A stretch of DNA of 64,000 nt from a bacterium HR10 (GCA_002923315.1 BEHM01000007.1:18598-82597), one strand, 5' to 3'. Shown: positions 20,475 through 29,573, counted from the first letter of the stretch. Program-made: numbers and translations. The notes: generated by a model not told the origin, from the letters alone.

Positions 20475-21286
20475 AGGACGGCCTTGAAGCCGGTCCTGTT
20501 GATCGCCTCAACCACCTGCTCGAGCGTGAGGCGTGCCGGATCGAACGTCACGACGGCGTGCTTCTTCTCGACGCTGACCTCCACGGCTTTCACCCCGTCG
20601 CGCCGCACGAGCGCCTGATGGACCGACGCCGCACACCCGGCACAGGTCATCCCTTCGACGGGAATGGTCGCCGTCACCGCCTTGACCGTGAAGCCGGCCT
20701 CCTTGACCGCCTCCACGAGCTTTTCTAACCGGACCCGCTCGGGATCGTACTCGACGGTGGCTTCGCCCTTCTCGTAGCTGGCCGTCGCCGAGCGCACTCC
20801 GGGAAGAGCTTCGAGCGCCGACGCCAGAGCGGCCGCGCACCCGCCGCAGGTCATGCCGCCGACTTCCAGCCGCACGCTCATCAGCCGCTCGACCGCAGCC
20901 GATGCGACCGATTGCTCCTTCGACGGACCGTTCAACCCCGCCCAGAATCGCCCGGAATAATAGGGAAACGCGGCAAAGAGCACGATCACGACCGTAGCGG
21001 TCCACAAGACCCCCTTCTGCCATCGCGAGGCCTTCCTGGTCGCGCATGTGCCATCGGCGCACGCCACGTCTTTCCGGCGATAGGTGAGATAAAACGCCGC
21101 CGCCAGCAGCGCGAACGTCACGACGAGCAAATAGGGTCGCCACGCTTCGAATGCGGCCGCCGCGCCGAAACTCCCCAACCCGGCGACCACGGCCACAATC
21201 GGTCCCAGGCAGCAGAGCGACGCCGTGATCGCCCCAATGAGCGCAGCTCCGAGTGTGATCTTCTCTCTCATCATCCCTCCTTCCAC
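20471..21286 (-). CDS. MerT-like transporter fused to two HMA domains
   Basis: TASLCCLGPIVAVVAGLGSFGAAAAFEAWRPYLLVVTF followed by VGGMTCGGCAAALASALEALPGV and VEGMTCAGCAASVHQALVRRDGV. Confidence 0.88.
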   Translation of the reverse strand: MEGGMMREKITLGAALIGAITASLCCLGPIVAVVAGLGSFGAAAAFEAWRPYLLVVTFALLAAAFYLTYRRKDVACADGTCATRKASRWQKGVLWTATVVIVLFAAFPYYSGRFWAGLNGPSKEQSVASAAVERLMSVRLEVGGMTCGGCAAALASALEALPGVRSATASYEKGEATVEYDPERVRLEKLVEAVKEAGFTVKAVTATIPVEGMTCAGCAASVHQALVRRDGVKAVEVSVEKKHAVVTFDPARLTLEQVVEAINRTGFKAVL

Positions 21287-21319
21287 ACGGGGGTCCCCAT
21301 GAGGTACCCCGACATCCCT

Positions 21320-21760
21320 TCACTCGCGCTTCCGCCCCCGCCGGGGCTTTGACGCGCGAGAGGAAGGGTGAAGAAAATCTTCGATGACCGGACAGCTCTT
21401 CCGCCCGGCGACGGCGCGCTCGCACGCGGCCTTATAGGCCGAGAGCTCGCGACGCAATCGTTTGATCTCCTCATACCGCCGATCGAGATCCTCGAGCTTG
21501 CGCGCGATCACCTGCAGAACCTCCGCGCACGTCCGCGGTTCGGCCGTCGGCAACTGGAGCAATTGTTTGATCTCCTCGAGCGTGAAGCCGAAGCTCTGCG
21601 CCCGCTTGATGAAGCTCAGGCGCTCGATCACGCGCGGATCGTACAGCCGATACCCGCTCTGCGTCCGAGCGGCCCTCGGCAAAAGCCCCAACCGTTCATA
21701 GTAGCGGAGCGTATCCACGCTCACGCCACATTCGGTGGCCACCTGGCCGATCTTCAACAC
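21320..21760 (-). CDS. MerR family transcriptional regulator (Hg/heavy metal type)
   Basis: KIGQVATECGVSVDTLRYYERLGLLPRAARTQSGYRLYDPRVIERLSFIKRAQSFGFTLEEIKQLL plus conserved Cys (RTCAEV...KSCPVIEDF). Confidence 0.88.
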   Translation of the reverse strand: MLKIGQVATECGVSVDTLRYYERLGLLPRAARTQSGYRLYDPRVIERLSFIKRAQSFGFTLEEIKQLLQLPTAEPRTCAEVLQVIARKLEDLDRRYEEIKRLRRELSAYKAACERAVAGRKSCPVIEDFLHPSSRASKPRRGRKRE

Positions 21761-21794
21761 GTCACTTCTCCTCCGCTCGTTTTCACAACCGGCA

Positions 21795-21826
21795 GTATAA
21801 ACCCTGGACCTACCTCCAGAGTCAAG
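21795..21826 (-). promoter_or_regulatory. MerR-type promoter/operator
   Basis: Minus strand TTGACT-CTGGAGGTAGGTCCAGGGTT-TATACT, 20-bp spacer with inverted repeat, immediately upstream of the MerR gene. Confidence 0.75.
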
Positions 21827-22219
21827 AGAAAGCTTCAGATGTGCCAACCCTGGTCAGGCACGAGCGGTTCCCTGGCGGCCATCGCATCTGCAGCGATGAC
21901 GAACCGATCACCAAAGCCATCCTTCAGGATGCGAAGGGAGATCGGGCGTGCGCACGTCGCCGCTGGACCAAGCCTTGGCAAAGCAGGGGCATCGAGATCT
22001 CGTCGCATCGCCACAACCGCCAGCGGCCCATGGCCCGGGAAAGTCGCCAGCGGAGGCGCTATAGTCGAGCAGAGGAAGATGAAGCCCGGCGCGGGGACTT
22101 TCCACGTGCACGAGGAGGTGCTTCGGCGGGTTGCACCGAATATATCGAGCGGAGTCTCGCTGGCGCGCGAATTCATCATTTCGCCCGAATCGGGGCGACT
22201 TCTTGAGTCGCCCCTTCAA

Positions 22220-24403
22220 TCATCTGGGTCGGCGCGCGCGCTCGATCGCCTCCAGCGCTGCTGTCAACCACTTCTCGCCCTGGTCGCCGAAGCCCACCTG
22301 CTCCAGGAGCACGGTGCCTTCTCGGCCGACCAGCCAGTTGCGCGGGATGCTCACAAGCGGCAGGACGCTCTCCACATACGAATAGGCCGGGATGACCGGG
22401 AAACCGAAGCCATGCTTGTTGACGTAAGGCTCCACCAATCCGACATCCGCATCCACGTTGAACGTCAGCACGAGCACATCCGGATGATCTTTCAGGCGCT
22501 CATAGAGCATCTGCACGTAGGGCAACTCCTCGCGGCAGGGGCCGCACCACGTCGCCCAGATATTGATGAACGTGATTTTGCCTCGGAGATCGGCCAGCCG
22601 CCAGGTTCGCCCTCGAAGGTCCTGAAGCTCGAAATCGGGAAGGGGCATCCCGCGCTCCTCCCATGCGCCGGAGGACGCTTCCCCCATCGGTGCCGTTGTC
22701 CGCGCCACCCACGCATGCCATCCTTCGGTCGTTCCCCCAAGCTCTTTCCACAAGCGCTCGACCCGTTTCGTCAGATCCTCTTTTGACGCGCCTTTGTCGT
22801 CAGGCTCGGGCCTCTCCAGCAGCGCCCTTTGATAAAAGGCGAGGGCGTCAAGCTTTCGGTTTTCGGCCTCGGCCAGCCGCGCCATCCACTCCCAGTAGAT
22901 CGCCTGACGTCGAGCGTGGAGGCGCCTTTCCTCGCTCGGAGCCGACTCTTGCGGTTTTCGCCGGGCCAGAAAGTCTTCCATCTGAATAAGCACTTCGCGC
23001 GCCTTCTCCCGCCGGTTCATCTTCAGGTAGGCGTCGAGCAGGATCGGCCACCCGAGCCAGTAGGTGTAGTCCACATTACCTTGAAGGGCTCTTTTCGCCT
23101 CGGCCGAAAGGTCGTCGCGTCGGACGTCTCGCCCCGTTCTCCGCTCGATCTCGCGGAAGCCGCGCTCAATCAGTTCCGGGACGCGTTCGAGTCGAACGCC
23201 ACGCTTGAGATAGAGCTGAGCGACCTGAATGGCCGGGGGCGGCAGGGAATAAAAGAGGTCGGACTGTTTTTCCGAAGCGCTCAGCAGGCGCTCACCGATC
23301 GTCTCGATCTCGGCAGAAGGGAGATCGTCCAGCTCACTTGCGGCCTCAAGTCGTCTCAGCCATGGAGCGGGATGATCGGGCCAGCGTTGAATCCATTCCT
23401 CGGTTGCGCGGAAGAGGGCGCGAGAGTACGCTCGGCGCTTCTCCGGAGGGTCGGTCTCGTCGGGGCGAGGGTGAGCGGCGTTCCATCGGTCGTAGACGAT
23501 GAGCCCCATCACACCGCGGGAGTGAGGGAATCGGTGCAGCATCTCATCTTCCGCCCAGCGAAGGCCCTGGGCGTCGCCAGTCATCTCGTATCCTGTGCGA
23601 AGCGTCAAAAGTCCACGCAAGGTGTTGCCCAACCCCAGACCGCGCAGTCGCGCGAGGTCTTCTGCAATCTGTTTTCGGAGTTGCGGATGTTCCGTCACGG
23701 GCTTCGCCTGAAACTCCAGTCGCCACAGGATTCGGTAATAGGAGAGGTCTTCGGGATCGGTCCGGCTCTGAAGCCATGCGCGCAGCTTTTTGGCGGCCTC
23801 GGCGAGGAACTCCCGATCGTCCATCCGGCCGACAAGCTCATACGCCTCTACACTCGAGGGGCAGAGCGCCATGAACGTCTCCAGATGGGTGCGCGCTTTC
23901 TGCAGATCTTTCCAGGGGCCCTGAAGATGAATTCGGGCCAGCGCCAGGTGAGCCAGCGGGAAGTTGGGCGCCTGCTCGATGGCCTTTTCGAGAAGCGCGA
24001 AGGCGTAGTCGGTCTGTCGGCCGATGAGGCTGTTGCCGTACAGGTACAAAGCGAGAGGATCCTGCGGCTGTCGTTCGAGTCGTGCCTTATACTCGGCGAT
24101 CAGTGAATCCAACTCCTCGTCCATGACCTGCTCGATGAAGCCCAGGTAGCGACGATGGATGAAGGGATCGTCAGGGAATCGTCTCAAGAGAGGGCGCAGG
24201 ATGGCCAATCCTCGCTCTCGGCGTTGTTCTCGTCCCGTGCGCGCGTCATCATCGAAGGACAGTTGCTGGAGGGCCAGTTTCACTTCCGGAGAGGGCTCAC
24301 AGGGATAGTTCACCACTTGTGGCCAGACAGAAGCTTCAAGCGTCACGCCGAGCACGCCGCTCAAAACGACCTGCTGCAGCGTGATCTTCTTGTTGGCCTT
24401 CAT
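22220..24403 (-). CDS. TPR-repeat protein with C-terminal TlpA/ResA thioredoxin-like domain
   Basis: Signal peptide, TPR-like helical repeats, C-terminal FINIWATWCGPCREELPYVQMLYERLKDHPDVLVLTFNVD. Confidence 0.85.
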   Translation of the reverse strand: MKANKKITLQQVVLSGVLGVTLEASVWPQVVNYPCEPSPEVKLALQQLSFDDDARTGREQRRERGLAILRPLLRRFPDDPFIHRRYLGFIEQVMDEELDSLIAEYKARLERQPQDPLALYLYGNSLIGRQTDYAFALLEKAIEQAPNFPLAHLALARIHLQGPWKDLQKARTHLETFMALCPSSVEAYELVGRMDDREFLAEAAKKLRAWLQSRTDPEDLSYYRILWRLEFQAKPVTEHPQLRKQIAEDLARLRGLGLGNTLRGLLTLRTGYEMTGDAQGLRWAEDEMLHRFPHSRGVMGLIVYDRWNAAHPRPDETDPPEKRRAYSRALFRATEEWIQRWPDHPAPWLRRLEAASELDDLPSAEIETIGERLLSASEKQSDLFYSLPPPAIQVAQLYLKRGVRLERVPELIERGFREIERRTGRDVRRDDLSAEAKRALQGNVDYTYWLGWPILLDAYLKMNRREKAREVLIQMEDFLARRKPQESAPSEERRLHARRQAIYWEWMARLAEAENRKLDALAFYQRALLERPEPDDKGASKEDLTKRVERLWKELGGTTEGWHAWVARTTAPMGEASSGAWEERGMPLPDFELQDLRGRTWRLADLRGKITFINIWATWCGPCREELPYVQMLYERLKDHPDVLVLTFNVDADVGLVEPYVNKHGFGFPVIPAYSYVESVLPLVSIPRNWLVGREGTVLLEQVGFGDQGEKWLTAALEAIERARRPR

Positions 24404-24551
24404 CGTGCCCTCCTTATCGGAAGGAACTCTGCCAGAAGATAGCGTCACATTCAAGCGCGGCGAGGCTATGAGCGTCACCGGCTCGGCAAGGGGCTGCCGC
24501 CATGGCACGTGAGGCATTGGACCAGGGCGTTCCGCCGTGCGGCAGCACTCG

Positions 24552-24569
24552 GGCCTGTCTGCCGACAGG
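24552..24569. repeat. short perfect hairpin in intergenic region
   Basis: GCCTGTC-TGCC-GACAGGC. Confidence 0.5.
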
Positions 24570-24700
24570 CGGATGACCGTGATGGCCGCTGTGCTCTCAC
24601 ACCCCGGATCAAGGGAGAACCCTTGCTCTTCGCCTTTTCGAGCACGTTATTGAGAGGGCTCCTTTTTGCGCCATGACCCTAGAACTCGCTCGGGCTCAGA

Positions 24701-25264
24701 TCAGATTCTCCCCCGCAACAGGCGCAGCACCATTCTCCCGCCAAGTCCGAGACCATCCTCGCGCAATGGCTCAAAGCTCTCGACGGTGAGACCGGGCGGA
24801 CGATCCGCATGGCTGGGATGAAGCTTTCCGGCCACGCGGATTTTCTTCCCCACCAGGTCAGTCCGTTTTCGGAGCGCGTCTGCCTGCGCTCCACCGGCCA
24901 GCACGAACGAATGATCCAGCCCCGGAACATCGAGCGTGAGGAATTCTCCCTCCGCAATCAATGTCCCATCAACCACCACCACAATAGCGGTTGGGGTGAA
25001 GCCCGCATCCCGGAGCGCCTTGGGGATCAGAACGGGATCGAAGGATTTTCCGGTCTGGGGAAACACCTTCACTTCTCCTCTCACCAAATTCACGTCGGCA
25101 TGATCAACGCCTTCCAGGCGCTGGAGGGCTTTCTGTGCCCCGCGCGCTCAGAGGGGACAAAAGAGGCCGTCAATTTTTACCGTCGCCGTCACCACCTGAG
25201 CCGATACCGGTGCGGCGGAAAAAAGGCCGAGGAGAAGCAAAAGCCATAGGCTTGCTCTTTTCAT
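24701..25264 (-). CDS. secreted HMA-like protein, candidate selenoprotein with CPLU motif (TGA 25148-25150)
   Basis: Minus strand from ATG 25264: MKRASLWLLLLLGLFSAAPVSAQVVTATVKIDGLFCPL-U-ARGAQKALQRLEGVDHADVNLVRGEVKVFPQ...; the TGA is in frame with the 130-aa ORF and replaces the second Cys of the HMA CxxC. Confidence 0.72.
25109..25129 (-). promoter_or_regulatory. putative SECIS hairpin downstream of the CPLU TGA
   Basis: Minus strand GCC-C-TCCAG-CGC-CTGGA-A-GGC, 18 nt after TGA. Confidence 0.5.
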
Positions 25265-25421
25265 CCGCTTCCTCATCTTCAAACCCTCCGATGAAGTTGT
25301 GTCGCGCCACCCTCAGCGCTTATCGAGTCCCACAAAGAGTCCGTAACAGAGCGAGAGCCCGTCGCCAACCAGAGATGCTCTGCGCCGACCGTCTCGCGTT
25401 TCGTCAACTCTCTGAGGCTCA

Positions 25422-26435
25422 TTAGAACAAAAATCGGAATCCGAGAAGAAAGGTCGAACGAGGCTCCGGTTGCCTCCCGTTGAGCGCTCGGACGACCGGA
25501 ATCGGAGCCGAGAACTCGACCAAAAATCGGTCGCTCAGGAAGTACTGGATTCCCGGTGAGACCGAAAGCGTCGTCCCGCCGGTGTCAGGCACTGCCTCGC
25601 CCCGACGGCGGGCGCGAGCTTGCCAGGTGCCGTTCATTTCCACGACGAGATACGCCCCATGGCGGAACAACCGATCAAGGGCCCGGCGCGGCCACCCGGC
25701 CCGAGCGCCTGCCGGGACGTCGCCCGATGAGATGACAAAGCGCGACAGAGCGGCGTCAAACCGGAGCCGGTCGCCCATTGACATTCCCTGGCGGTTCTCG
25801 GTCGCACGAGTGTATTCGAAATCGCCGCTGAAGACGTGTTTCAACCTCACCGCCTTCTGGAAGACCAACCCGCCAGTGTAAGCCACCGCCCCCGTCGAGA
25901 ACCGATCGGCACCGGTGGGCACCTGCACCCCAAAGACCGCCGATAGCCGTGTCATCCCGCCGGGAGCATTGCGGCTGTAGAGCCCACCGTATTGAACGAA
26001 TACTCGCGTATCGGCTAACCCGCTCACGCGCTCCCGCTCTGCCTCACCCCCCATCCGATGGGTCGCATCTACGATCGCGTAAGGCTGAGCCAGGATGACC
26101 ATCCAGCCCGGGGAAAATCCGTAGACAACGGTCACCGCCGGAACATACTGAGTGACGCCGACAGATCCCCCCTCCATTCGAAGAGAAGAATGTCGAATTT
26201 CAACGGATGAGCGGATGAGCGTCGCCCGATTGAAGAGCGTCCGGGCGCTCGGCGCCACGATGGTCTGAGCGCGCCCTTCGGCCGATGAAAGACCCATGCC
26301 GCCGATGAACACGAGCACGATGCCCCAGGACGCCGGTCTCCGAGATCGCGCAGGCTTCCCGGCCGGCTTTTCCCGAAGCGCAGCCGTCGAGGCGAAGGCC
26401 GCTACGAATCCCGATGTTTCCGACCGATGCGGCAT
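25422..26435 (-). CDS. predicted outer-membrane beta-barrel/transporter-like protein
   Basis: N-terminal hydrophobic segment, alternating beta-strand-like repeats, C-terminal aromatic residue (FLLGFRFLF). Confidence 0.55.
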   Translation of the reverse strand: MPHRSETSGFVAAFASTAALREKPAGKPARSRRPASWGIVLVFIGGMGLSSAEGRAQTIVAPSARTLFNRATLIRSSVEIRHSSLRMEGGSVGVTQYVPAVTVVYGFSPGWMVILAQPYAIVDATHRMGGEAERERVSGLADTRVFVQYGGLYSRNAPGGMTRLSAVFGVQVPTGADRFSTGAVAYTGGLVFQKAVRLKHVFSGDFEYTRATENRQGMSMGDRLRFDAALSRFVISSGDVPAGARAGWPRRALDRLFRHGAYLVVEMNGTWQARARRRGEAVPDTGGTTLSVSPGIQYFLSDRFLVEFSAPIPVVRALNGRQPEPRSTFLLGFRFLF

Positions 26436-26449
26436 GTGACGGCCCGTTG

Positions 26450-26749
26450 TCAAAAGAGGCGGAGGCTCCAAAGCAAGGCCGAGACGCCCGTCCCCGCCCA
26501 TACTGTGAGGCGAGCCGTTTGCCCTCCCTGCCCCTTCACGCTCACCAGATAATGCGCGCGCAGCAAAGCGCACACGGTGAGCGCCCCGAAGAGCACTTTT
26601 CCGCGGGCGAAAATCACGTGCGCGGCGATGGCGCCTGCTGTCCCGAGCAGGGCGAAGACCGTCGGCGCCAGTCAGCACCAGGGGAGCGACGCCAGTACCG
26701 CCACCCCACTGCAGATCGGCCCCCACCGCGAAGCGCGCTGCTTCTCCAT
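26450..26749 (-). CDS. MerT-like small membrane protein, candidate selenoprotein with Cys-Sec (CU) motif (TGA 26672-26674)
   Basis: MEKQRASRWGPICSGVAVLASLPWC-U-LAPTVFALLGTAGAIAAHVIFARGKVLFGALTVCALLRAHYLVSVKGQGGQTARLTVWAGTGVSALLWSLRLF; hydrophobic pattern and CC->CU match MerT TM1 (compare ASLCCLGPIVAAVVGLG at 16065-16925). Not in the ORF track because of the internal TGA. Confidence 0.68.
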
Positions 26750-26772
26750 CTCAGCCTCCTTTGATCTACGAG

Positions 26773-26796
26773 GGAGCGCCCGCGAGGGCGCTCCCT
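26773..26796. terminator. strong perfect hairpin (possible terminator/attenuator)
   Basis: GGGAGCGCCC-GCGA-GGGCGCTCCC, 10-bp perfect stem, between the small Cys-rich gene and the MerT-like gene; no obvious U-tract. Confidence 0.45.
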
Positions 26797-26857
26797 GGGG
26801 CACCCCACGCGATCTATAGAGAGATGGCATGGTGACTCCGAGTAGTGACTGACCCCG

Positions 26858-27031
26858 TCACTTCTTCAGCGGACAGGCGTCGCGGCAGATGATCTTGCCC
26901 GTGAGCGGGCAGACGATCCGACCCGGGCAGCTCGATGGGCTCTCGGACGACGCCTTGAACCCATAGAGCACTCCCGATCCGATCGCTCCGCTCAACACGA
27001 GCAACAACACGATCCGGCGCATTCGTCGCAT
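26858..27031 (-). CDS. small secreted/anchored Cys-rich protein
   Basis: MRRMRRIVLLLVLSGAIGSGVLYGFKASSESPSSCPGRIVCPLTGKIICRDACPLKK; 57 aa between merR and the MerT-like gene. Confidence 0.6.
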   Translation of the reverse strand: MRRMRRIVLLLVLSGAIGSGVLYGFKASSESPSSCPGRIVCPLTGKIICRDACPLKK

Positions 27032-27034
27032 CGG

Positions 27035-27484
27035 TCATCCCTCCTTTCCGTGATCTGGGCGGCGATGCTGGGCCAGCGTCATGATGAGCGAGCAGACATA
27101 GGGCGAGGAGTCCGCTTGATCGGGCATCGCGTCCAGTTGGGTGAGCAGAGCGGCCAGCTCCCGGCGAAAGGCTCGCAGTTCGGCGATCTTTCGATCCAGC
27201 GCCCGAAGCTTTTCCCGAAGCAAGGCTCGGACTCGCGCGCACGGCGATCGCCCCTCGCGGCTGAGCATGACAAGCTCTCGAATCTCCGCCAGCGACAGCC
27301 CCAGCGCCCGCGCCGCTCGAATGAAGCGCAGCCGCAAGAGCGCCGCCTCATCGTAGAGGCGATAGCCCGAACGCGTCCGCGCCGCCCGCCCCAACAATCC
27401 CTCCCGCTCGTAATAGCGAACCGTCTGGGGCTTCACCCCCACGGCCCGCGCCAGCTCGCCGATGTAGAACGTCCGACCCGACAT
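27035..27484 (-). CDS. MerR family transcriptional regulator
   Basis: YIGELARAVGVKPQTVRYYEREGLLGRAARTRSGYRLYDEAALLRLRFIRAARALGLSLAEIREL. Confidence 0.88.
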   Translation of the reverse strand: MSGRTFYIGELARAVGVKPQTVRYYEREGLLGRAARTRSGYRLYDEAALLRLRFIRAARALGLSLAEIRELVMLSREGRSPCARVRALLREKLRALDRKIAELRAFRRELAALLTQLDAMPDQADSSPYVCSLIMTLAQHRRPDHGKEG

Positions 27485-27508
27485 CTCACGCCTCCTTTCA
27501 CACCCGCT

Positions 27509-27540
27509 ATTCTAAACCTTGCAGCCAACTGCAAGGTCAA
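27509..27540 (-). promoter_or_regulatory. MerR-type promoter/operator
   Basis: Minus strand TTGACC-TTGCAGTTGGCTGCAAGGTT-TAGAAT: 20-bp spacer with dyad CTTGCAG...CTGCAAG upstream of merR-like gene. Confidence 0.75.
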
Positions 27541-27673
27541 GCCCCATTTTTCAGCGGGGGCAGAGCGAACGCCCCTGGAGAGCTTCGGTGTGTAATCTCG
27601 ACTACTGAACGCCCCGATCGGATGGCGCTAAGCTGGTGGCTCAATGCGAATTTCCGATCTGCCGGAGACGATC

Positions 27674-28381
27674 ATGACCGATCGAAGAATACCGGATGGC
27701 ATTGTCCGACGCCGGAGCGCGAGGCCCCCCTTCCGGCCGCGCCTACGGCCGACTATTTCGGCCCACACGATACTCTCGACAGATGCCCTGAGACGCTCAG
27801 GAGCACGAGGAGCCGTTCGCCTCTCGCAGGAACTCGCCGTAGTGATCGCCGTCGTCCTGGCTGCCGGAATATCGTTCATCGCCGGCAGCAGAGGCGCATG
27901 GTCACGCGTCTCGGCTCATGATCCGACTCTCGCCGTTGCAGCCGACAAGGATGCCGATGATAGGGGTCGGCCCGCGCCGGAGCTCGAGCTTGTGGATGTT
28001 CGCGGTCGCCCGGTGAGTTTGGCCGCCCTCAGGGGTAAAGTTGTGATCGTGGATTTTTGGGCGACCTGGTGCCCTCCGTGCGTGATGGAAGTCCCGACCT
28101 TCAAGAAGCTCCACGCGACGTATCGAGATCGGGGGCTGGAGATCATCGCCATCTCCTTGGACGAGGACGAACGAGAGGTCAAAACGTTCATCCAGAAACA
28201 CGCCATCCCCTACACCGTCATCCTCGGCGATGAACAGATCGCGGAGAAGTTCGGCGCGTTGACGGGACTCCCCATGACGTTTTTCATTGATCGGAAAGGT
28301 CGCATCCGCGCCGAGCACGCCGGTTTCATGGACGAGGAGGATTTCGTCCGCGAGGTCGAACGATTGCTGTCGGAGTCGTGA
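27674..28381 (+). CDS. TlpA/ResA-family thioredoxin-like protein
   Basis: KVVIVDFWATWCPPCVMEVPTFKKLHATYRDRGLEIIAISLDED; N-terminal membrane anchor. Confidence 0.88.
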   Translation: MTDRRIPDGIVRRRSARPPFRPRLRPTISAHTILSTDALRRSGARGAVRLSQELAVVIAVVLAAGISFIAGSRGAWSRVSAHDPTLAVAADKDADDRGRPAPELELVDVRGRPVSLAALRGKVVIVDFWATWCPPCVMEVPTFKKLHATYRDRGLEIIAISLDEDEREVKTFIQKHAIPYTVILGDEQIAEKFGALTGLPMTFFIDRKGRIRAEHAGFMDEEDFVREVERLLSES

Positions 28382-28502
28382 TTCGCTCTGGCTCCGCTTC
28401 TCCTCTCGATGATGCGAATGTGGTAGACTCATGCACTGTGACTTGCCGAAAACGGCCGACACGGGGTATAGATCGCAAGGGGCGCCCTGAAGGAGGTGAG
28501 GA

Positions 28503-29573
28503 ATGATCGTGACGCTTCGACGATTTGGCCGGCTGACCGCGCCGCTCGTCGCTCTGTTGACGATGGGACTTATGAACGCCGCTTCTCAGTTTCAGAAAGA
28601 CAAGCTCTTCGTCGTCACCCAATTTCCCCCGGAGTTGACCGATCCGGAGTTCATCCCCGCCACCCATCCCGACGGTGGCTACCTGGATGACACCGAGACG
28701 GTGATAGGCATAGCGCTGGAGGGAGAGAGCCGGGCCTACCCGCTCCGGATCATGGCCTATCATCACGTCGTCAACGACGTCGTCAGGGGCCGACCCATCG
28801 TCCTGGCCTACTGACCGGTCTGCGGGACGGGAGTCGGGTTCGACTCCGTGACACAGCAGGGGAAGCGGCTCGCATTTAAGCCGCACGGATTGTACAATGC
28901 CGAACTCGTGTTCGCCGACACCGAAACGGGAAGCGTCTGGTCATTGACGAGCGGCGAAGCGATGGACGGTCCGCTCGCAGGCCAAAGACTCAACAAACTC
29001 GCGGTCGTGCAGACGACCTGGGCGAAGTGGAAACAGCTCCATCCCGATACGCTGATCGTTTCCAACCGGACGCCACATCAAGCCCACTACAAGCCGTTTC
29101 GCTGGCAGCCGCGCCAGCTCAGCCCCGTTTTCGAGCGCACGCTCACGCATCGGGATGAGCGGCTGGGGAGAATGGAGCTGGTCCTGGCGGTGGCCCTGGG
29201 CGATGAACGCAAAGCCTATCCCTTATCCACGCTCAAGCAAGCGGGCGGCGTGGTCAACGATGTCGTCGGCGGCGTGCCGATCGTCGTCTTCTACGACCCA
29301 CAAACGAACACCGCAGCCGCTTACGAGCGCACGCTGGGCAAACGGGTGCTCCGCTTTGAGAACGCGGATCGGCAAGGGGAACGGCTCGAGGCGGTGGATA
29401 CGGCGACGCGCTCCCGGTGGAACCTGGCCGGTCGCGCCGAGTCGGGCCGATGGCGCGGTGAGCAGCTTCAGCCGGTATCGGCTCACACGGGAGCCTGGTA
29501 CGCCTGGGCCGCCTACTTCCCGGATACGAAGATTTACACGCCGGCCGCTCGCCAAAGGGGACGCCAGAAGTAG
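28503..29573 (+). CDS. DUF3179-like protein, candidate selenoprotein with UPVC motif (TGA 28812-28814)
   Basis: 103-aa ORF ending ...VVNDVVRGRPIVLAY is followed in frame by TGA then PVCGTGVGFDSVTQQGKRLAFKPHGLYNAELVF...; the Cys of the family CPxC motif becomes U; hairpin 12 nt downstream. Confidence 0.82.
28827..28849 (+). promoter_or_regulatory. putative bacterial SECIS hairpin
   Basis: ACGGGAGTCG-GGTT-CGACTCCGT, 9 bp with one bulged G, loop GGTT, 12 nt after TGA. Confidence 0.65.

Noticed and set aside
18009-20618. 869-aa plus-strand ORF
   Set aside because: Shadow ORF antisense to well-supported minus-strand genes (small membrane protein, CopZ-like, MerA-like); low-complexity R/H/P-rich translation.
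21835-22219. 114-aa minus-strand ORF upstream of merR
   Set aside because: No domain or RBS support and it lies next to the MerR promoter; likely spurious.
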